Under the pieces are notes generated by a model. The model saw only the letters and a list, made by a program, of their open reading frames with translations. It was not told the DNA's origin and searched no databases. This document shows, in pieces, positions 1-7,287 of a DNA stretch of 50,350 nt. This DNA is from Roseisolibacter agri (GTDB taxonomy: Bacteria; Gemmatimonadota; Gemmatimonadetes; Gemmatimonadales; Gemmatimonadaceae), in assembly GCF_030159095.1 (NCBI RefSeq), contig NZ_BRXS01000011.1:1-50350 (forward strand), written 5' to 3'. The translations under genes and the position numbers were made by a program. Within the stretch, counting starts at the first letter, position 1; each line of letters begins with the position of its first letter.

Positions 1-93
1 TGTGCGGCTCCCCCCGGCTTATCGCAGCTTACCGCGCCCTTCATCGCCTCCGTGTGCCCAGGCATCCCCCACTGGCCTTCAGTCGCTTGACTA
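1..93 (-). rRNA. rrl: 23S ribosomal RNA, 5′ end (truncated by window edge)
   Basis: Read on the minus strand, this block contains AAGCGACTGAAG, GGATGCCTGGGCA, GGCGATGAAGG and CTGCGATAAGC in order. These match the conserved 5′ segment of bacterial 23S rRNA (E. coli: AAGCGACTAAG, GGATGCCCTGGCA, GGCGATGAAGG, CTGCGATAAGC). The gene runs off the left edge, so only its first ~93 nt are present; the 5′ end is placed by alignment from memory and may be off by a few bases. No 16S gene or tRNA lies upstream: a protein gene on the other strand begins about 535 nt away. This 23S gene is therefore not in a standard 16S-23S order and seems to be transcribed from its own promoter at about 323-351. Confidence 0.93.
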
Positions 94-627
94 CACCAAC
101 TCAGTCAACACGACACGCGCAGTAGATCAAAACACTAGGCTGATCCACAATAAATCGACACGCAATCTCGTCGCGCGCCACGAGCACCGAAGCACTCGCC
201 GTCGCGCAATTGGATTCGCATCCCACGCGGCCAGCCGCTCTCGCGAGCCTCTGACCGCCCCTCGTCCGTCACTTGTCAATCAGCGTTGCGCCGGCGGCAA
301 CCGCCGTCGCATCCAGCCTCGTATAGTACTCTTTTGCGCCGCCTCTGTCAACCTTTTTTCGAGGCGTCCCCCGCGCCGCCAGCGGTGCCGAAGCGGTGCC
401 GGTCAGCGAAGGGTCGGGTAATGTAGACGGCCCTGGAGGGAGGGTCAAGGCGTCCGAACACGCCTCCGCACGGCCCGTTCCCCCCAGAAAATGAGGCGCC
501 GCCGAGCCCGCTCCCGGCGCGCCCCGCGCCGAGCGCATCCCTTGTCGCACCCCATCTATAAGAAGGAACGCGTCGGACCGAGTGCCGGCCGGTACCGGCG
601 CCCACTGCGTCGGCGTACCATCCCCGC
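94..627. other. Gene-free region: 23S leader and rlmI upstream region
   Basis: There is no convincing protein gene in this stretch. Bases 94-316 would be the 23S leader transcript on the minus strand. The region is less GC-rich than the rest of the window, particularly 100-190. I see no tRNA, no 16S sequence and no clear boxA. Bases 352-627 lie upstream of the plus-strand methyltransferase, and I could not find a convincing plus-strand promoter there. Confidence 0.6.
323..351 (-). promoter_or_regulatory. Sigma70-type promoter for the 23S rRNA gene
   Basis: On the minus strand there is a perfect -35 box TTGACA (346-351), a 17-nt spacer and a -10 box TACTAT (323-328). An A-tract lies just upstream of the -35, as in rRNA UP elements. 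Transcription would start near 316 and run about 220 nt before the mature 23S 5′ end. It is one of the strongest sigma70-like matches in the window and points at the rRNA gene. Confidence 0.75.
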
Positions 628-1812
628 ATGCCGACCACCACCGCCACGGCCACCGTGGCCGTCGTCTCCGCCCGCGGCGCCCAGCGCTGGGACGCGGGGC
701 ACCCCTGGATCTATCGCAGCGACCTCATCGAGCGGCCGGCCGACGCCCCCGGCATCGTCCGCGTTCGCGATCCGCGCGGCCGCCCCCTGGGCCAGGCACT
801 CTGGAGCCCCGCCTCCGAGATCTCGCTCCGGCTCCTCACGCGCGAGGTCGACGCCGTGATCGACGCCGGCTGGTGGCACGACCGCCTCGGCACCGCCCTC
901 GCGCGGCGCGCCCCCCTCGCGGCTCAGGCGAGCGCCTACCGCCTGGTCCACGGCGAGGGTGACGGCCTCCCCTCCCTGGTGGTCGATCGCTACGACCGCT
1001 GGCTGGTCGTCCAGCTGATGAGCGCGGGGCTGGAGCAGGCGCGCGGCCCGATCGTCGAGGCCCTGCGCGCGCTCACCGGGTGCGAGGGGATCCTCGCGCG
1101 CCACGACGCCGCGGTCCGCACGCGCGAGGGCCTGCCGCGCGAGACCGCGCTCCTGTTCGGCGACGTGCCGCAGGAGATCGAGGTCGCGGAGCATGGGGTG
1201 CGCTACCTCGCCGCTCCCTGGACCGGTCAGAAGACCGGCGCCTTCCTCGATCAGCGCGAGAACCGCGCGCTCGTCGGCCGCGTGGCGCGCGGACGCGCGC
1301 TCGACTGCTTCAGCTACCACGGCTCGTTCGCGCTGCACCTGGCGCGCGGTGCCGACGACGTGCTCGCGCTCGACGTCTCCGCGCACGCCCTCGAGCGCGC
1401 GCACGCCAACGCCGCGCGCAACGGCTACGCGAACCTCCGCACGCGCGAGGCGAACGCGTTCGAGTTCCTGCGCGAGGAGGAGCGCGCCGGCACGCGCTAC
1501 GACACGATCGTGCTCGACCCGCCGGCGTTCGCGAAGACGCGCGGCGCGCTGCCGGGCGCGCTGCGCGGCTACAAGGACGTCAACCTGCGCGCGATGCGCC
1601 TGCTCGCGCCGGGCGGGCTGCTCTTCACGGCCAGCTGCAGCTACCACCTCACGAAGCCGCTCTTCCTCGAGATGCTCGAAGCGGCGGCGGCCGACAGCGG
1701 ACGGCGCATGGCGCTGCGCGAGCTGCGTGGACAGCCGCTCGACCATCCCGAGCTGCTGACGGTGCCCGAGACCGGCTACATCAAGGGAGCACTGCTGGAG
1801 GCGATGGACTGA
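628..1812 (+). CDS. rlmI: Class I rRNA large-subunit methyltransferase, RlmI-like
   Basis: 394 aa, close to the usual length of RlmI (about 396 aa), which uses SAM to methylate C5 of a cytosine in 23S rRNA. An N-terminal PUA-like segment contains the family signature GHPWIYRSDL (about residues 24-33). The central EEHEE-type domain is followed by a Rossmann methyltransferase domain: motif I around LDCFSYHGSFALHLARG (about 223-240), motif IV DPPAFAKTRGA (297-307), and ASCSYHL (about 335-341) with the catalytic Cys of m5C enzymes. It is head-to-head with the 23S rRNA gene, which fits an rRNA modification role, though that neighbourhood may be chance. It converges on mutM with a 19-bp gap. The exact target base cannot be read from sequence. 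Confidence 0.88.
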   Translation: MPTTTATATVAVVSARGAQRWDAGHPWIYRSDLIERPADAPGIVRVRDPRGRPLGQALWSPASEISLRLLTREVDAVIDAGWWHDRLGTALARRAPLAAQASAYRLVHGEGDGLPSLVVDRYDRWLVVQLMSAGLEQARGPIVEALRALTGCEGILARHDAAVRTREGLPRETALLFGDVPQEIEVAEHGVRYLAAPWTGQKTGAFLDQRENRALVGRVARGRALDCFSYHGSFALHLARGADDVLALDVSAHALERAHANAARNGYANLRTREANAFEFLREEERAGTRYDTIVLDPPAFAKTRGALPGALRGYKDVNLRAMRLLAPGGLLFTASCSYHLTKPLFLEMLEAAAADSGRRMALRELRGQPLDHPELLTVPETGYIKGALLEAMD

Positions 1813-1831
1813 GCCGCGCGCGTGGCAGCGC

Positions 1832-2617
1832 CTAGCGGCGCTGGCAGCCGCCGCAGAAGTAGGTCGAGCGCCCCGCCTGCACGATGCGCCGGATCGTCGC
1901 GCCGCACCGCGTGCAGGGCTCGCCCTCGCGGCCGTACACGTGCATGCGCTCGAGCGCCTCGCCGTCCTGGTAACGGCCCGGCGTCTCGAGCGCATCGCGC
2001 ATCACCGACCTGATCGCCGCCACCAGCCGCTCCGCGCGCGCGGGGCCGAGCGACGCCGCCGCGACGCGAGGATCGATGCGCGCCACCCAAAGCGCCTCGG
2101 CCGCGTAGATGTTGCCGACGCCCGCGACCACGCGCTGATCGAGCAGCGCCGGCTTGATGGCGGTGCGGCGCGTGCGCAGCGCGGCGCGCAGCGCGGCCGC
2201 GTCGAAGGCGTCGTCGAGCGCGTCGGGACCGAGCGCCGGCGCGGGCGCCTGCCCGGGCGCGTGCCACGTGATGCCGCCGAGCGCGCGCGGATCGACGAGC
2301 GCGACGCGCACGCCGTCGTCGAACGTGAGCACCACGCGCGCGTGCGGCGGCAGCGGCGCGTCCGCGCGACCCACGTCCCAGTCGCCCGTCATGCGGAAGT
2401 GCGCGTGCAGCGTGCTCCCGTCGTCGAGCGCGAGCGCCTGGTGCTTCCCCATCCGCGTGACGCCGACGATGCGCCGGCCGGTCAGCGCGGCCGCCACGTC
2501 GTCCGGGAGAGCGCGACGCGCGGCGGCATGCCGCGTGTGCGCGTCGCGGATGGTGCGGCCGACGACGGCGGCGCGCAGCGCGCGGACCGCGGCCTCGACC
2601 TCGGGCAGCTCGGGCAT
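1832..2617 (-). CDS. mutM: Formamidopyrimidine-DNA glycosylase (Fpg/MutM)
   Basis: 261 aa base-excision repair glycosylase/AP lyase for oxidised purines. The start is fixed at 2617 because the mature family N-terminus PELPEVE must follow the initiator Met; Pro2 is the catalytic nucleophile and Glu3 the proton donor. A longer reading frame upstream is therefore not used. MGKHQALAL (mid-50s) holds the conserved Lys of the beta-hairpin. LLDQRVVAGVGNIYAAEALW is the helix-two-turn-helix. The C-terminus ends in a four-Cys zinc finger (CTRC ... CGGC). The Fpg/Nei family is certain; Fpg is preferred over Nei because of the PELPEVE start and zinc finger. Its stop codon lies at the edge of a short AGCGCC-TAGC-GGCGCT hairpin shared with the converging rlmI gene. 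Confidence 0.92.
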   Translation of the reverse strand: MPELPEVEAAVRALRAAVVGRTIRDAHTRHAAARRALPDDVAAALTGRRIVGVTRMGKHQALALDDGSTLHAHFRMTGDWDVGRADAPLPPHARVVLTFDDGVRVALVDPRALGGITWHAPGQAPAPALGPDALDDAFDAAALRAALRTRRTAIKPALLDQRVVAGVGNIYAAEALWVARIDPRVAAASLGPARAERLVAAIRSVMRDALETPGRYQDGEALERMHVYGREGEPCTRCGATIRRIVQAGRSTYFCGGCQRR

Positions 2618-2781
2618 GCGACGTGGAAGCGGGTGGTGCGCGGATCCGTCGGTGGGCGGACGCGGCGGGCACCGTGACGGGATCGGCCAGACATGCATGC
2701 ATCCGGCCTTGCACGCCCGGTCCCGCGCCCTAGGTTACGCGGGTCCCCCGCCATCCGTTCCCGCGCACCACCGCGCTCCGC

Positions 2782-3555
2782 ATGCACGCCCCACGTTCAC
2801 TCAAGCACGAATACGAGTTGTTCGTGGAGCGGGAGATCGAGGACTACAAGGACTCGATCCCGCGCAGCGCCATCCTCGCCATCGGCGACGAGGCGGTCGC
2901 CGCGCTGCGCGAACAGGCGCAGACGACGTTCACGGAGCTGGTGATCTGGGAGGAGGTGGACCGGATCATCGCGCGCCGCATCCGCCTGCCGAGCTACAGC
3001 ACGTGGCGCCGCCGCCGGTTGAAGACGCTCGCCGAGCTGCGGAAGCCGGAGCGCTGGGGGCTGCACCCCAACAGCCCGCTCGCGCGCGAGGTCCGCGCGT
3101 CCGAGGGTGAGCACGTGCTGGTCGCCGGCATGGACGACGAGGGCGCCGCGATCTTCTCGGCCGCGCTGGGCTGCGCCGTGACCGCGATCGACGCCGCGCC
3201 CGACGCGGTGGAGCGCGTGATGGTGGCGGCCGAGCAGGCGGGGTTGATGACGCGGGTGCGCCCGCTCGTCGGCGACATCGCGGGGTGGGCGCCGGACGTC
3301 GCGCTGCGCCTGGTCGTCTGCTCGCCGCAGGCGTTCGAGGGGCTGGCTCCCGAGGAGCGGGAGCGCGCCATCGCGACGCTCCAGAGCGCGACGCTCGACG
3401 GCGGCGTCCACCTGGTCCAGACGATCGTGGCCGGCACCGCCGGCCCCACGCTCGAGGAGCTCCGGGCGCGCTACGCGGGCTGGGCGATCTCGGTGGAGAG
3501 CGAGTCGGCCACCGGGCCGACCTTCCTGGCGCGCAAGCAGGCCGAGCTCCACTGA
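2782..3555 (+). CDS. SAM-methyltransferase-fold protein, function unknown
   Basis: 257 aa, soluble, no signal peptide. The N-terminal ~100 residues are helical and charged (LKHEYELFVEREIEDYKDSI, then an RRRRLKTL basic patch). From about residue 110 the pattern beta (HVLVAGMD), alpha, beta (AVTAIDAAPDAVERV), alpha, beta (RVRPLVGDI) resembles the first half of a class I Rossmann methyltransferase, including an acidic residue at the end of strand 2 (AID) and a LVVCSPQAFEGL motif-IV-like segment. The glycine-rich motif I is weak (AGMDDEG rather than GxGxG), so it may bind a different ligand or be inactive. It diverges from mutM across 164 bp. I do not recognise a named family. Confidence 0.7.
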   Translation: MHAPRSLKHEYELFVEREIEDYKDSIPRSAILAIGDEAVAALREQAQTTFTELVIWEEVDRIIARRIRLPSYSTWRRRRLKTLAELRKPERWGLHPNSPLAREVRASEGEHVLVAGMDDEGAAIFSAALGCAVTAIDAAPDAVERVMVAAEQAGLMTRVRPLVGDIAGWAPDVALRLVVCSPQAFEGLAPEERERAIATLQSATLDGGVHLVQTIVAGTAGPTLEELRARYAGWAISVESESATGPTFLARKQAELH

Positions 3556-3577
3556 GCCGGCGGGGCCCGTTGACAGG

Positions 3578-3751
3578 GCACGGGGGTGTCGCGTTTCGCG
3601 ACACCCGTGCCGGCGGGGATGTGTCAGAGCGCGACATTCGCCCACGGCCGCGGCCCGGGCGATCTTAACAACTGCTTGCGAGGCAACGTCTTACGTGTGG
3701 GCGAATCCCCGGCACCGGCGCTGCCAGTAGTATGGGCGCCCGGGTGCCGGG
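3578..3751 (+). promoter_or_regulatory. Strongly structured leader with three consecutive stem-loops
   Basis: Three stable inverted repeats follow one another just before a good ribosome-binding site. Stem 1 pairs 3578-3593 with 3597-3610 around a TTT loop. Stem 2 is a perfect 10-bp closing helix, ATTCGCCCAC (3636-3645) with GTGGGCGAAT (3697-3706), enclosing 51 nt with its own small hairpins (for example TTGC-GAG-GCAA). Stem 3 pairs CCCGGCACC (3708-3716) with GGTGCCGGG (3743-3751), extended by GGCGC/GCGCC. Stem 1 may be the terminator of the upstream gene; stems 2 and 3 look like a structured 5′ leader or a small RNA. A TAGTAT -10-like box (3728-3733) sits in the loop of stem 3, so transcription might instead begin there. 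I recognise no known riboswitch class. Confidence 0.5.
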
Positions 3752-3771
3752 CCCCTACGCAAGGAGTGCCT

Positions 3772-3933
3772 ATGAAGCAGACGCGTCAGACCATAGAAGT
3801 GCAGGAGCCCCTCGGGATCGTGATCGCGGACGGCGCGCGCGCCGACGTGACGCCGCGATTCTTCGCGTTCGTCTGGGGCCCGGCCCCGGAGCCCGCGGTG
3901 GCCGAGGCCACGCCGGAGCCCCGCGCGGCCTGA
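3772..3933 (+). CDS. Small hypothetical protein (53 aa)
   Basis: 53 aa beginning MKQTRQTIEVQEPLG, with a strong ribosome-binding site AAGGAG (3761-3766) 5 nt before the ATG; this RBS decides the start over longer in-frame readings. The N-terminal half is polar with beta-like alternation (TIEVQEPLGIVIADGARA); the tail is Ala/Pro/Glu-rich (PAPEPAVAEATPEPRAA) and probably disordered. There are no cysteines and no membrane segment. It is bracketed by the structured leader upstream and a perfect 40-nt palindrome downstream, so it is probably a single-gene transcript. I do not recognise the family; its acidic character next to a very basic histone-like gene is noted only as context. Confidence 0.65.
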   Translation: MKQTRQTIEVQEPLGIVIADGARADVTPRFFAFVWGPAPEPAVAEATPEPRAA

Positions 3934-3968
3934 GTCGCCATCGCGCGACCGGGCACGAGCCATCCTGA

Positions 3969-4008
3969 ACGACGACGCCCCGCCGGCATGCCGGCGGGGC
4001 GTCGTCGT
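3969..4008. terminator. Perfect 40-nt GC-rich palindrome, bidirectional terminator
   Basis: ACGACGACGCCCCGCCGGCA followed by its exact reverse complement, with no mismatch across 20 bp. It lies between two converging genes, the 53-aa protein (plus) and the histone-like protein (minus), 36 nt and 51 nt from their stops. There is no T tract on either side, so it would be an atypical intrinsic terminator. Confidence 0.75.
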
Positions 4009-4058
4009 GTAGCGCCTACGAAAGTGCCCGACGCGTGCGATGCGCCGGGCGGAGCGAC

Positions 4059-4400
4059 TCAGGCCGACTTCTTCGCGGCCGACTTGCGCGCCGTCGTCTT
4101 GCGGGTGGCCTTGCGCGCCGACGTCTTGCGCGCGCCGCCCTTCTTCGCCGCCGCGCGCTTGGTGCCGGCGCGCTTCGCGGTGGACTTCTTGGCGGCGGAC
4201 TTGCGCGCCGTCGTCTTCTTCGCGCCGGTCGCCTTGCGCGCCGCGCCCTTCTTCGCCGCGCCGCGGGCGGCGGTCTTGCGCGTGCCGGCCTTCTTGGCGC
4301 TGGCGCGCTTCGCCGTCGACTTCTTCGCGGTGCCCTTCTTCGCCGCGCGCTTCGTGCCGCGCTTCGCGGCGCCCTTCTTGGCGGTCTTGGTAGCAGCCAT
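4059..4400 (-). CDS. Histone H1-like lysine/alanine-rich DNA-binding protein
   Basis: 113 aa made almost entirely of Lys, Ala, Arg, Thr and Gly in repeated AAKK, TARK and SAKK motifs (MAATKTAKKGAAKRG at the start, KTTARKSAAKKSA at the end). This composition matches bacterial H1-like nucleoid proteins that bind DNA non-specifically through a disordered basic tail. The start at 4400 is set by a good RBS (AGGAGA) just upstream. There is no globular domain. It is terminated by the shared palindrome at 3969-4008. The same KTAAKTPAKTATK style appears at the C-terminus of the NYN protein at 13636-15909. Low-complexity proteins can be over-called, but composition, RBS and terminator agree. Confidence 0.82.
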   Translation of the reverse strand: MAATKTAKKGAAKRGTKRAAKKGTAKKSTAKRASAKKAGTRKTAARGAAKKGAARKATGAKKTTARKSAAKKSTAKRAGTKRAAAKKGGARKTSARKATRKTTARKSAAKKSA

Positions 4401-4997
4401 GAGCTCTCCTGGTGCGGGTCGTTCCCGCGGTCCCCCGGTGGAACGCGGGCATCCCGACGGCGCGCGCACTCGGTGCGACGCGACGTCGAGACGGCGTGTG
4501 CCCGCGCGCGAGCGCGGCGGGCGAAGCTTCGGCGCGACGTCGGACGGCGGAGCTCCAGCCTCCGACGACGCGCGGTGTGTTGACGCGGGGTGCAGCGACT
4601 GCGACTGCGATGCGACTGCGACTTCGGTCGTGCGCCGTGCGACTGCGTGACGACAACGTGACGACTGCGGTGGGATGCGACGGGCGGCTCGTCGAGGAGC
4701 GCGGATCCGACACGCGCAACGGTGGTCCGACAGCGGGCCGTCGCGCAGCGCATCGCCGAATGGACGGTCGATGCGCGAAATGGTAACGTCGTGCGTACCA
4801 TCTTCGTCGCGTTGCGCGAACTTAGAGGTCCCGCGCGGATCGCGCAATCCTCACGCACACCGTCGGATGCGTCGCGTCGCACGCGGCGACGCGCGCGCGC
4901 GGTGGCGCCCGCGCCGGACGCACGCTCGCCATCCACCCACCATCACCGCGGCGCCGTCGGCGATGCGCCGACGCGGCGCCGCAGCGGAGCAACGGAC
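4401..4997. other. Gene-free divergent region with short GCGACT repeats
   Basis: This is the 597-bp region between the minus-strand histone-like gene and the plus-strand SDR gene. It must hold both promoters but I could not assign either with confidence. It contains a short iterated motif, (GCGACT)2 GCGAT (GCGACT)2, at 4595-4623, with scattered further copies to about 4670. The open frames here have no recognisable protein features and no RBS. Confidence 0.5.
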
Positions 4998-5789
4998 ATG
5001 GATCTCGGACTGACGGGCCGCGTCGCGCTGGTCACCGGCGCCTCGAGCGGCCTCGGACTCGCGATCGCGCAGGAGCTGGCCGCGGAGGGCGCGGCGGTCG
5101 CAATGGTAGCACGTCGCACCGATCTCCTGCAGCGCGAGGCGGCCGCGCTGGTGGCGCGGACGCACCACCGCGTGCTGCCGCTGGCGGCGGACGTCACCGA
5201 CGCCGACGCCACCGCGCGCGCGGTCGACGAGGCGGTGGCGACGCTCGGCCCGATCGACATCCTCGTCGCGAACGCCGGCGGCCCGCCGTCGACGACGTTC
5301 GCCACGACGACCGACGCGCAGTACCGCGCCGCGCTGGAGCTCAACCTGCTGGCGGCGATCCGGCTCGCGCAGCGCTGCGTGCCGCCGATGCGCGAGCGCC
5401 GGTGGGGCCGCGTGATCTTCCTGACGTCGATGGCCGCGAAGCAGCCGCAGCCCGGGCTCCTGCTCTCCAACATGGCGCGCGCGGGGCTGCTGGGCTTCGC
5501 GAAGACGCTGGCCACCGAGTGCGCGCCGGACGGCGTGCTGGTGAACACGGTGCTCCCCGGCCACTTCGAGACGGCGCGGGCGCGCGAGCTGGCCGAGATG
5601 CGCGCGGCCCGCGACGGGCGGCCGGTGGACGAGCTGCTCGCCGCGCGCACGCAGGCGATCCCCGTCGGGCGATCGGGTGCGCCGCGCGAGATGGCGGCGG
5701 TGGTCGCCTTCCTGGCGTCGGAGCGGGCGAGCTTCGTCACGGGGACCGCGCTGCAGGTCGACGGCGGCCAGATCGCGTCGCTGCTGTAG
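4998..5789 (+). CDS. SDR-family oxidoreductase with altered active site
   Basis: 263 aa classical-length short-chain dehydrogenase. The N-terminal NAD(P)-binding motif TGASSGLG (about 14-21) and the NAGG motif (about 93-96) are intact, and FVTGTALQVDGG near the C-terminus is the usual SDR ending. The active site is unusual: where YxxxK is expected after the conserved Ser (LTSMAAK), the sequence reads SNMAR, so the Tyr is Ser and the Lys is Arg. From memory, a subgroup of FabG-like SDRs shares an SNxxR pattern, so this may be a real subfamily with different chemistry or binding function. It precedes tdh by 140 bp on the same strand. Its substrate is unknown. Confidence 0.85.
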   Translation: MDLGLTGRVALVTGASSGLGLAIAQELAAEGAAVAMVARRTDLLQREAAALVARTHHRVLPLAADVTDADATARAVDEAVATLGPIDILVANAGGPPSTTFATTTDAQYRAALELNLLAAIRLAQRCVPPMRERRWGRVIFLTSMAAKQPQPGLLLSNMARAGLLGFAKTLATECAPDGVLVNTVLPGHFETARARELAEMRAARDGRPVDELLAARTQAIPVGRSGAPREMAAVVAFLASERASFVTGTALQVDGGQIASLL

Positions 5790-5929
5790 GTGATGGAGCG
5801 CGCGTCCCGAGCGCGGCGGCGGCCGCCGGGCTTCCCCTCCCGCCCACTCCCCGGCCACCTTTCGCGCGCGCCGACGGCTGCACCGAGCGGGCGCCCGACA
5901 CACGAACCGAGTCCACACGGAGCGAGCGC

Positions 5930-6958
5930 TTGAAGGCGTTGGTGAAAGAGACGGCCGGCCCCGGCTTCGTCCTGCGCGAGGTGCCCGAGCCGAGCATCCG
6001 GGACGACGAAGTGCTCATCCAGGTGCGCCGCGCGGGCGTGTGCGGCACCGACGTCCACATCTACGAGTGGGACGACTGGGCGCGCGGCCGCTGTCGGCCG
6101 CCGTTCGTCGTCGGCCACGAGTTCGCCGGCGACGTCGTGCAGGTGGGCGCCCTGGTGGAGAACGTGAAGGTCGGCGACCGCGTCACGGCGGAAGGCCACA
6201 TCGTCGACGGCATGTGCCTGCTGTGCCGCACCGGCAACGCGCACGTCTGCCCGCACACGAAGATCATCGGCGTCGACCGCGACGGCTGCTTCGCCGAGTA
6301 CATCGCGATGCCGGCGACCAACGTGTGGCACCTGGACGCCAACGTCTCCTACGAGATCGGCGGCATCCACGACCCGATGGGCAACGCCTTCCACACGGCG
6401 CTGACGCACACCGAGATCCCCGGCGCCACCGTGCTCGTCACGGGCTGCGGCCCGATCGGCTGCTTCGCGGTCGGCATCTGCAAGGCGGCGGGCGCGTCGC
6501 GCATCATCGCCTCCGACGTGAACCCGAAGCGCCTCGAGCTGGCGCGGCGCATGGGCGCGCACGACACGGTGCATCCCTCCGAGGCCGCCACCGCGGTCGA
6601 GCGCGCGACGGGCGGCTACGGTGTGGACGTCGTGCTGGAGATGTCGGGCGTGCCGGCGGCGATCCACCAGGCGTTCGCGCTCGTGCGCGTCGGCGGCCGG
6701 GTGCAGATGCTCGGCATCCCCGCCAAGCCCATGGAGGTGAACTTCGCCTCCGAGGTGATCTTCAAGGGGATCACGATCTACGGCGTCGTGGGCCGCCGGA
6801 TGTACGACACCTGGCACCAGATGACCCGCTTCCTGCGCTCGGGCGAGTTCGACCCGACGCCCGTGATCACGCACCGCTTCCCGCTCGAGGGCTTCGACGA
6901 CGCGATCCACGCGATCAAGAGCGGCGAGGCGGGCAAGGTCGTGTTCGAGATCGCCTGA
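5930..6958 (+). CDS. tdh: L-threonine 3-dehydrogenase
   Basis: 342 aa zinc-dependent MDR enzyme oxidising L-threonine to 2-amino-3-ketobutyrate with NAD+. A TTG start at 5930 gives LKALVKETAGPG, aligning with the E. coli Tdh N-terminus (MKAL) and a near-identical total length. GVCGTDVHIYEWD holds the catalytic-zinc Cys and GHEF the zinc His-Glu; VTGCGPIG is the NAD motif; LEMSGVP and VIFKGITIYG are Tdh-typical. The structural-zinc loop reads HIVDGMCLLC...C, so the first of the usual four Cys ligands is Asp. kbl lies 329 bp downstream, giving the two-step threonine-to-glycine pathway, with a small ankyrin gene between. The call is strong because of the neighbour. Confidence 0.93.
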   Translation: MKALVKETAGPGFVLREVPEPSIRDDEVLIQVRRAGVCGTDVHIYEWDDWARGRCRPPFVVGHEFAGDVVQVGALVENVKVGDRVTAEGHIVDGMCLLCRTGNAHVCPHTKIIGVDRDGCFAEYIAMPATNVWHLDANVSYEIGGIHDPMGNAFHTALTHTEIPGATVLVTGCGPIGCFAVGICKAAGASRIIASDVNPKRLELARRMGAHDTVHPSEAATAVERATGGYGVDVVLEMSGVPAAIHQAFALVRVGGRVQMLGIPAKPMEVNFASEVIFKGITIYGVVGRRMYDTWHQMTRFLRSGEFDPTPVITHRFPLEGFDDAIHAIKSGEAGKVVFEIA

Positions 6959-6971
6959 CGCCCAGCCTCCG

Positions 6972-7265
6972 ATGTACGAGAACGACCACGACGACATCCT
7001 GACCGCCGCCCGCGCGGGCGACACCGACGAGACGGCGGCGGTCCTCGCGATGGACAACCGCCTGACGCGCGTCACCGACGCCGAAGGGCGCACGCCGCTG
7101 CACCTGGCCGCCGCCGGCGGGCACCGCGAGACGGTGGAGCTGCTGCTGCACAACAACGCCGACCCGCAGGCGCGCGACCGCGCCGGCCAGACCGCGCTGG
7201 CGCTGGCCGAGCGCGCCGGGCACGCCGACGTCGCGGCCGCGCTCCGCGCCGCGGGCGCGTCCTGA
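6972..7265 (+). CDS. Small ankyrin-repeat protein
   Basis: 97 aa with three ankyrin-type units. The clearest is GRTPLHLAAAGGHRETVELLLHNNADP, followed by a shorter GQTALALAERAGHADVAAALRAAGA and a degenerate N-terminal unit (DILTAARAGDTDETAAVL). There is no signal peptide and no enzymatic domain. It lies 13 bp after tdh and 22 bp before kbl on the same strand, so it is almost certainly co-transcribed. Its position inside a two-enzyme pathway suggests a scaffold or regulator for Tdh/Kbl, but that is inference; it may simply ride on the operon. Confidence 0.87.
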   Translation: MYENDHDDILTAARAGDTDETAAVLAMDNRLTRVTDAEGRTPLHLAAAGGHRETVELLLHNNADPQARDRAGQTALALAERAGHADVAAALRAAGAS

Positions 7266-7287
7266 CCACCGCCGTCCCCACCATTCC

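Noticed and set aside
2-421. Plus-strand open frame at the left edge
   Set aside because: Its first 93 bases are the complement of 23S rRNA and the rest is leader; no RBS or protein features.
3636-3706. tRNA candidate (71 nt closed by a 10-bp helix)
   Set aside because: The closing stem is too long and there is no D-arm, anticodon arm or TTCGA T-loop pattern.
4943-7156. Long minus-strand frame opposite the SDR and tdh genes
   Set aside because: Composition and lack of motifs mark it as an antisense shadow; the plus-strand genes have intact active-site motifs.
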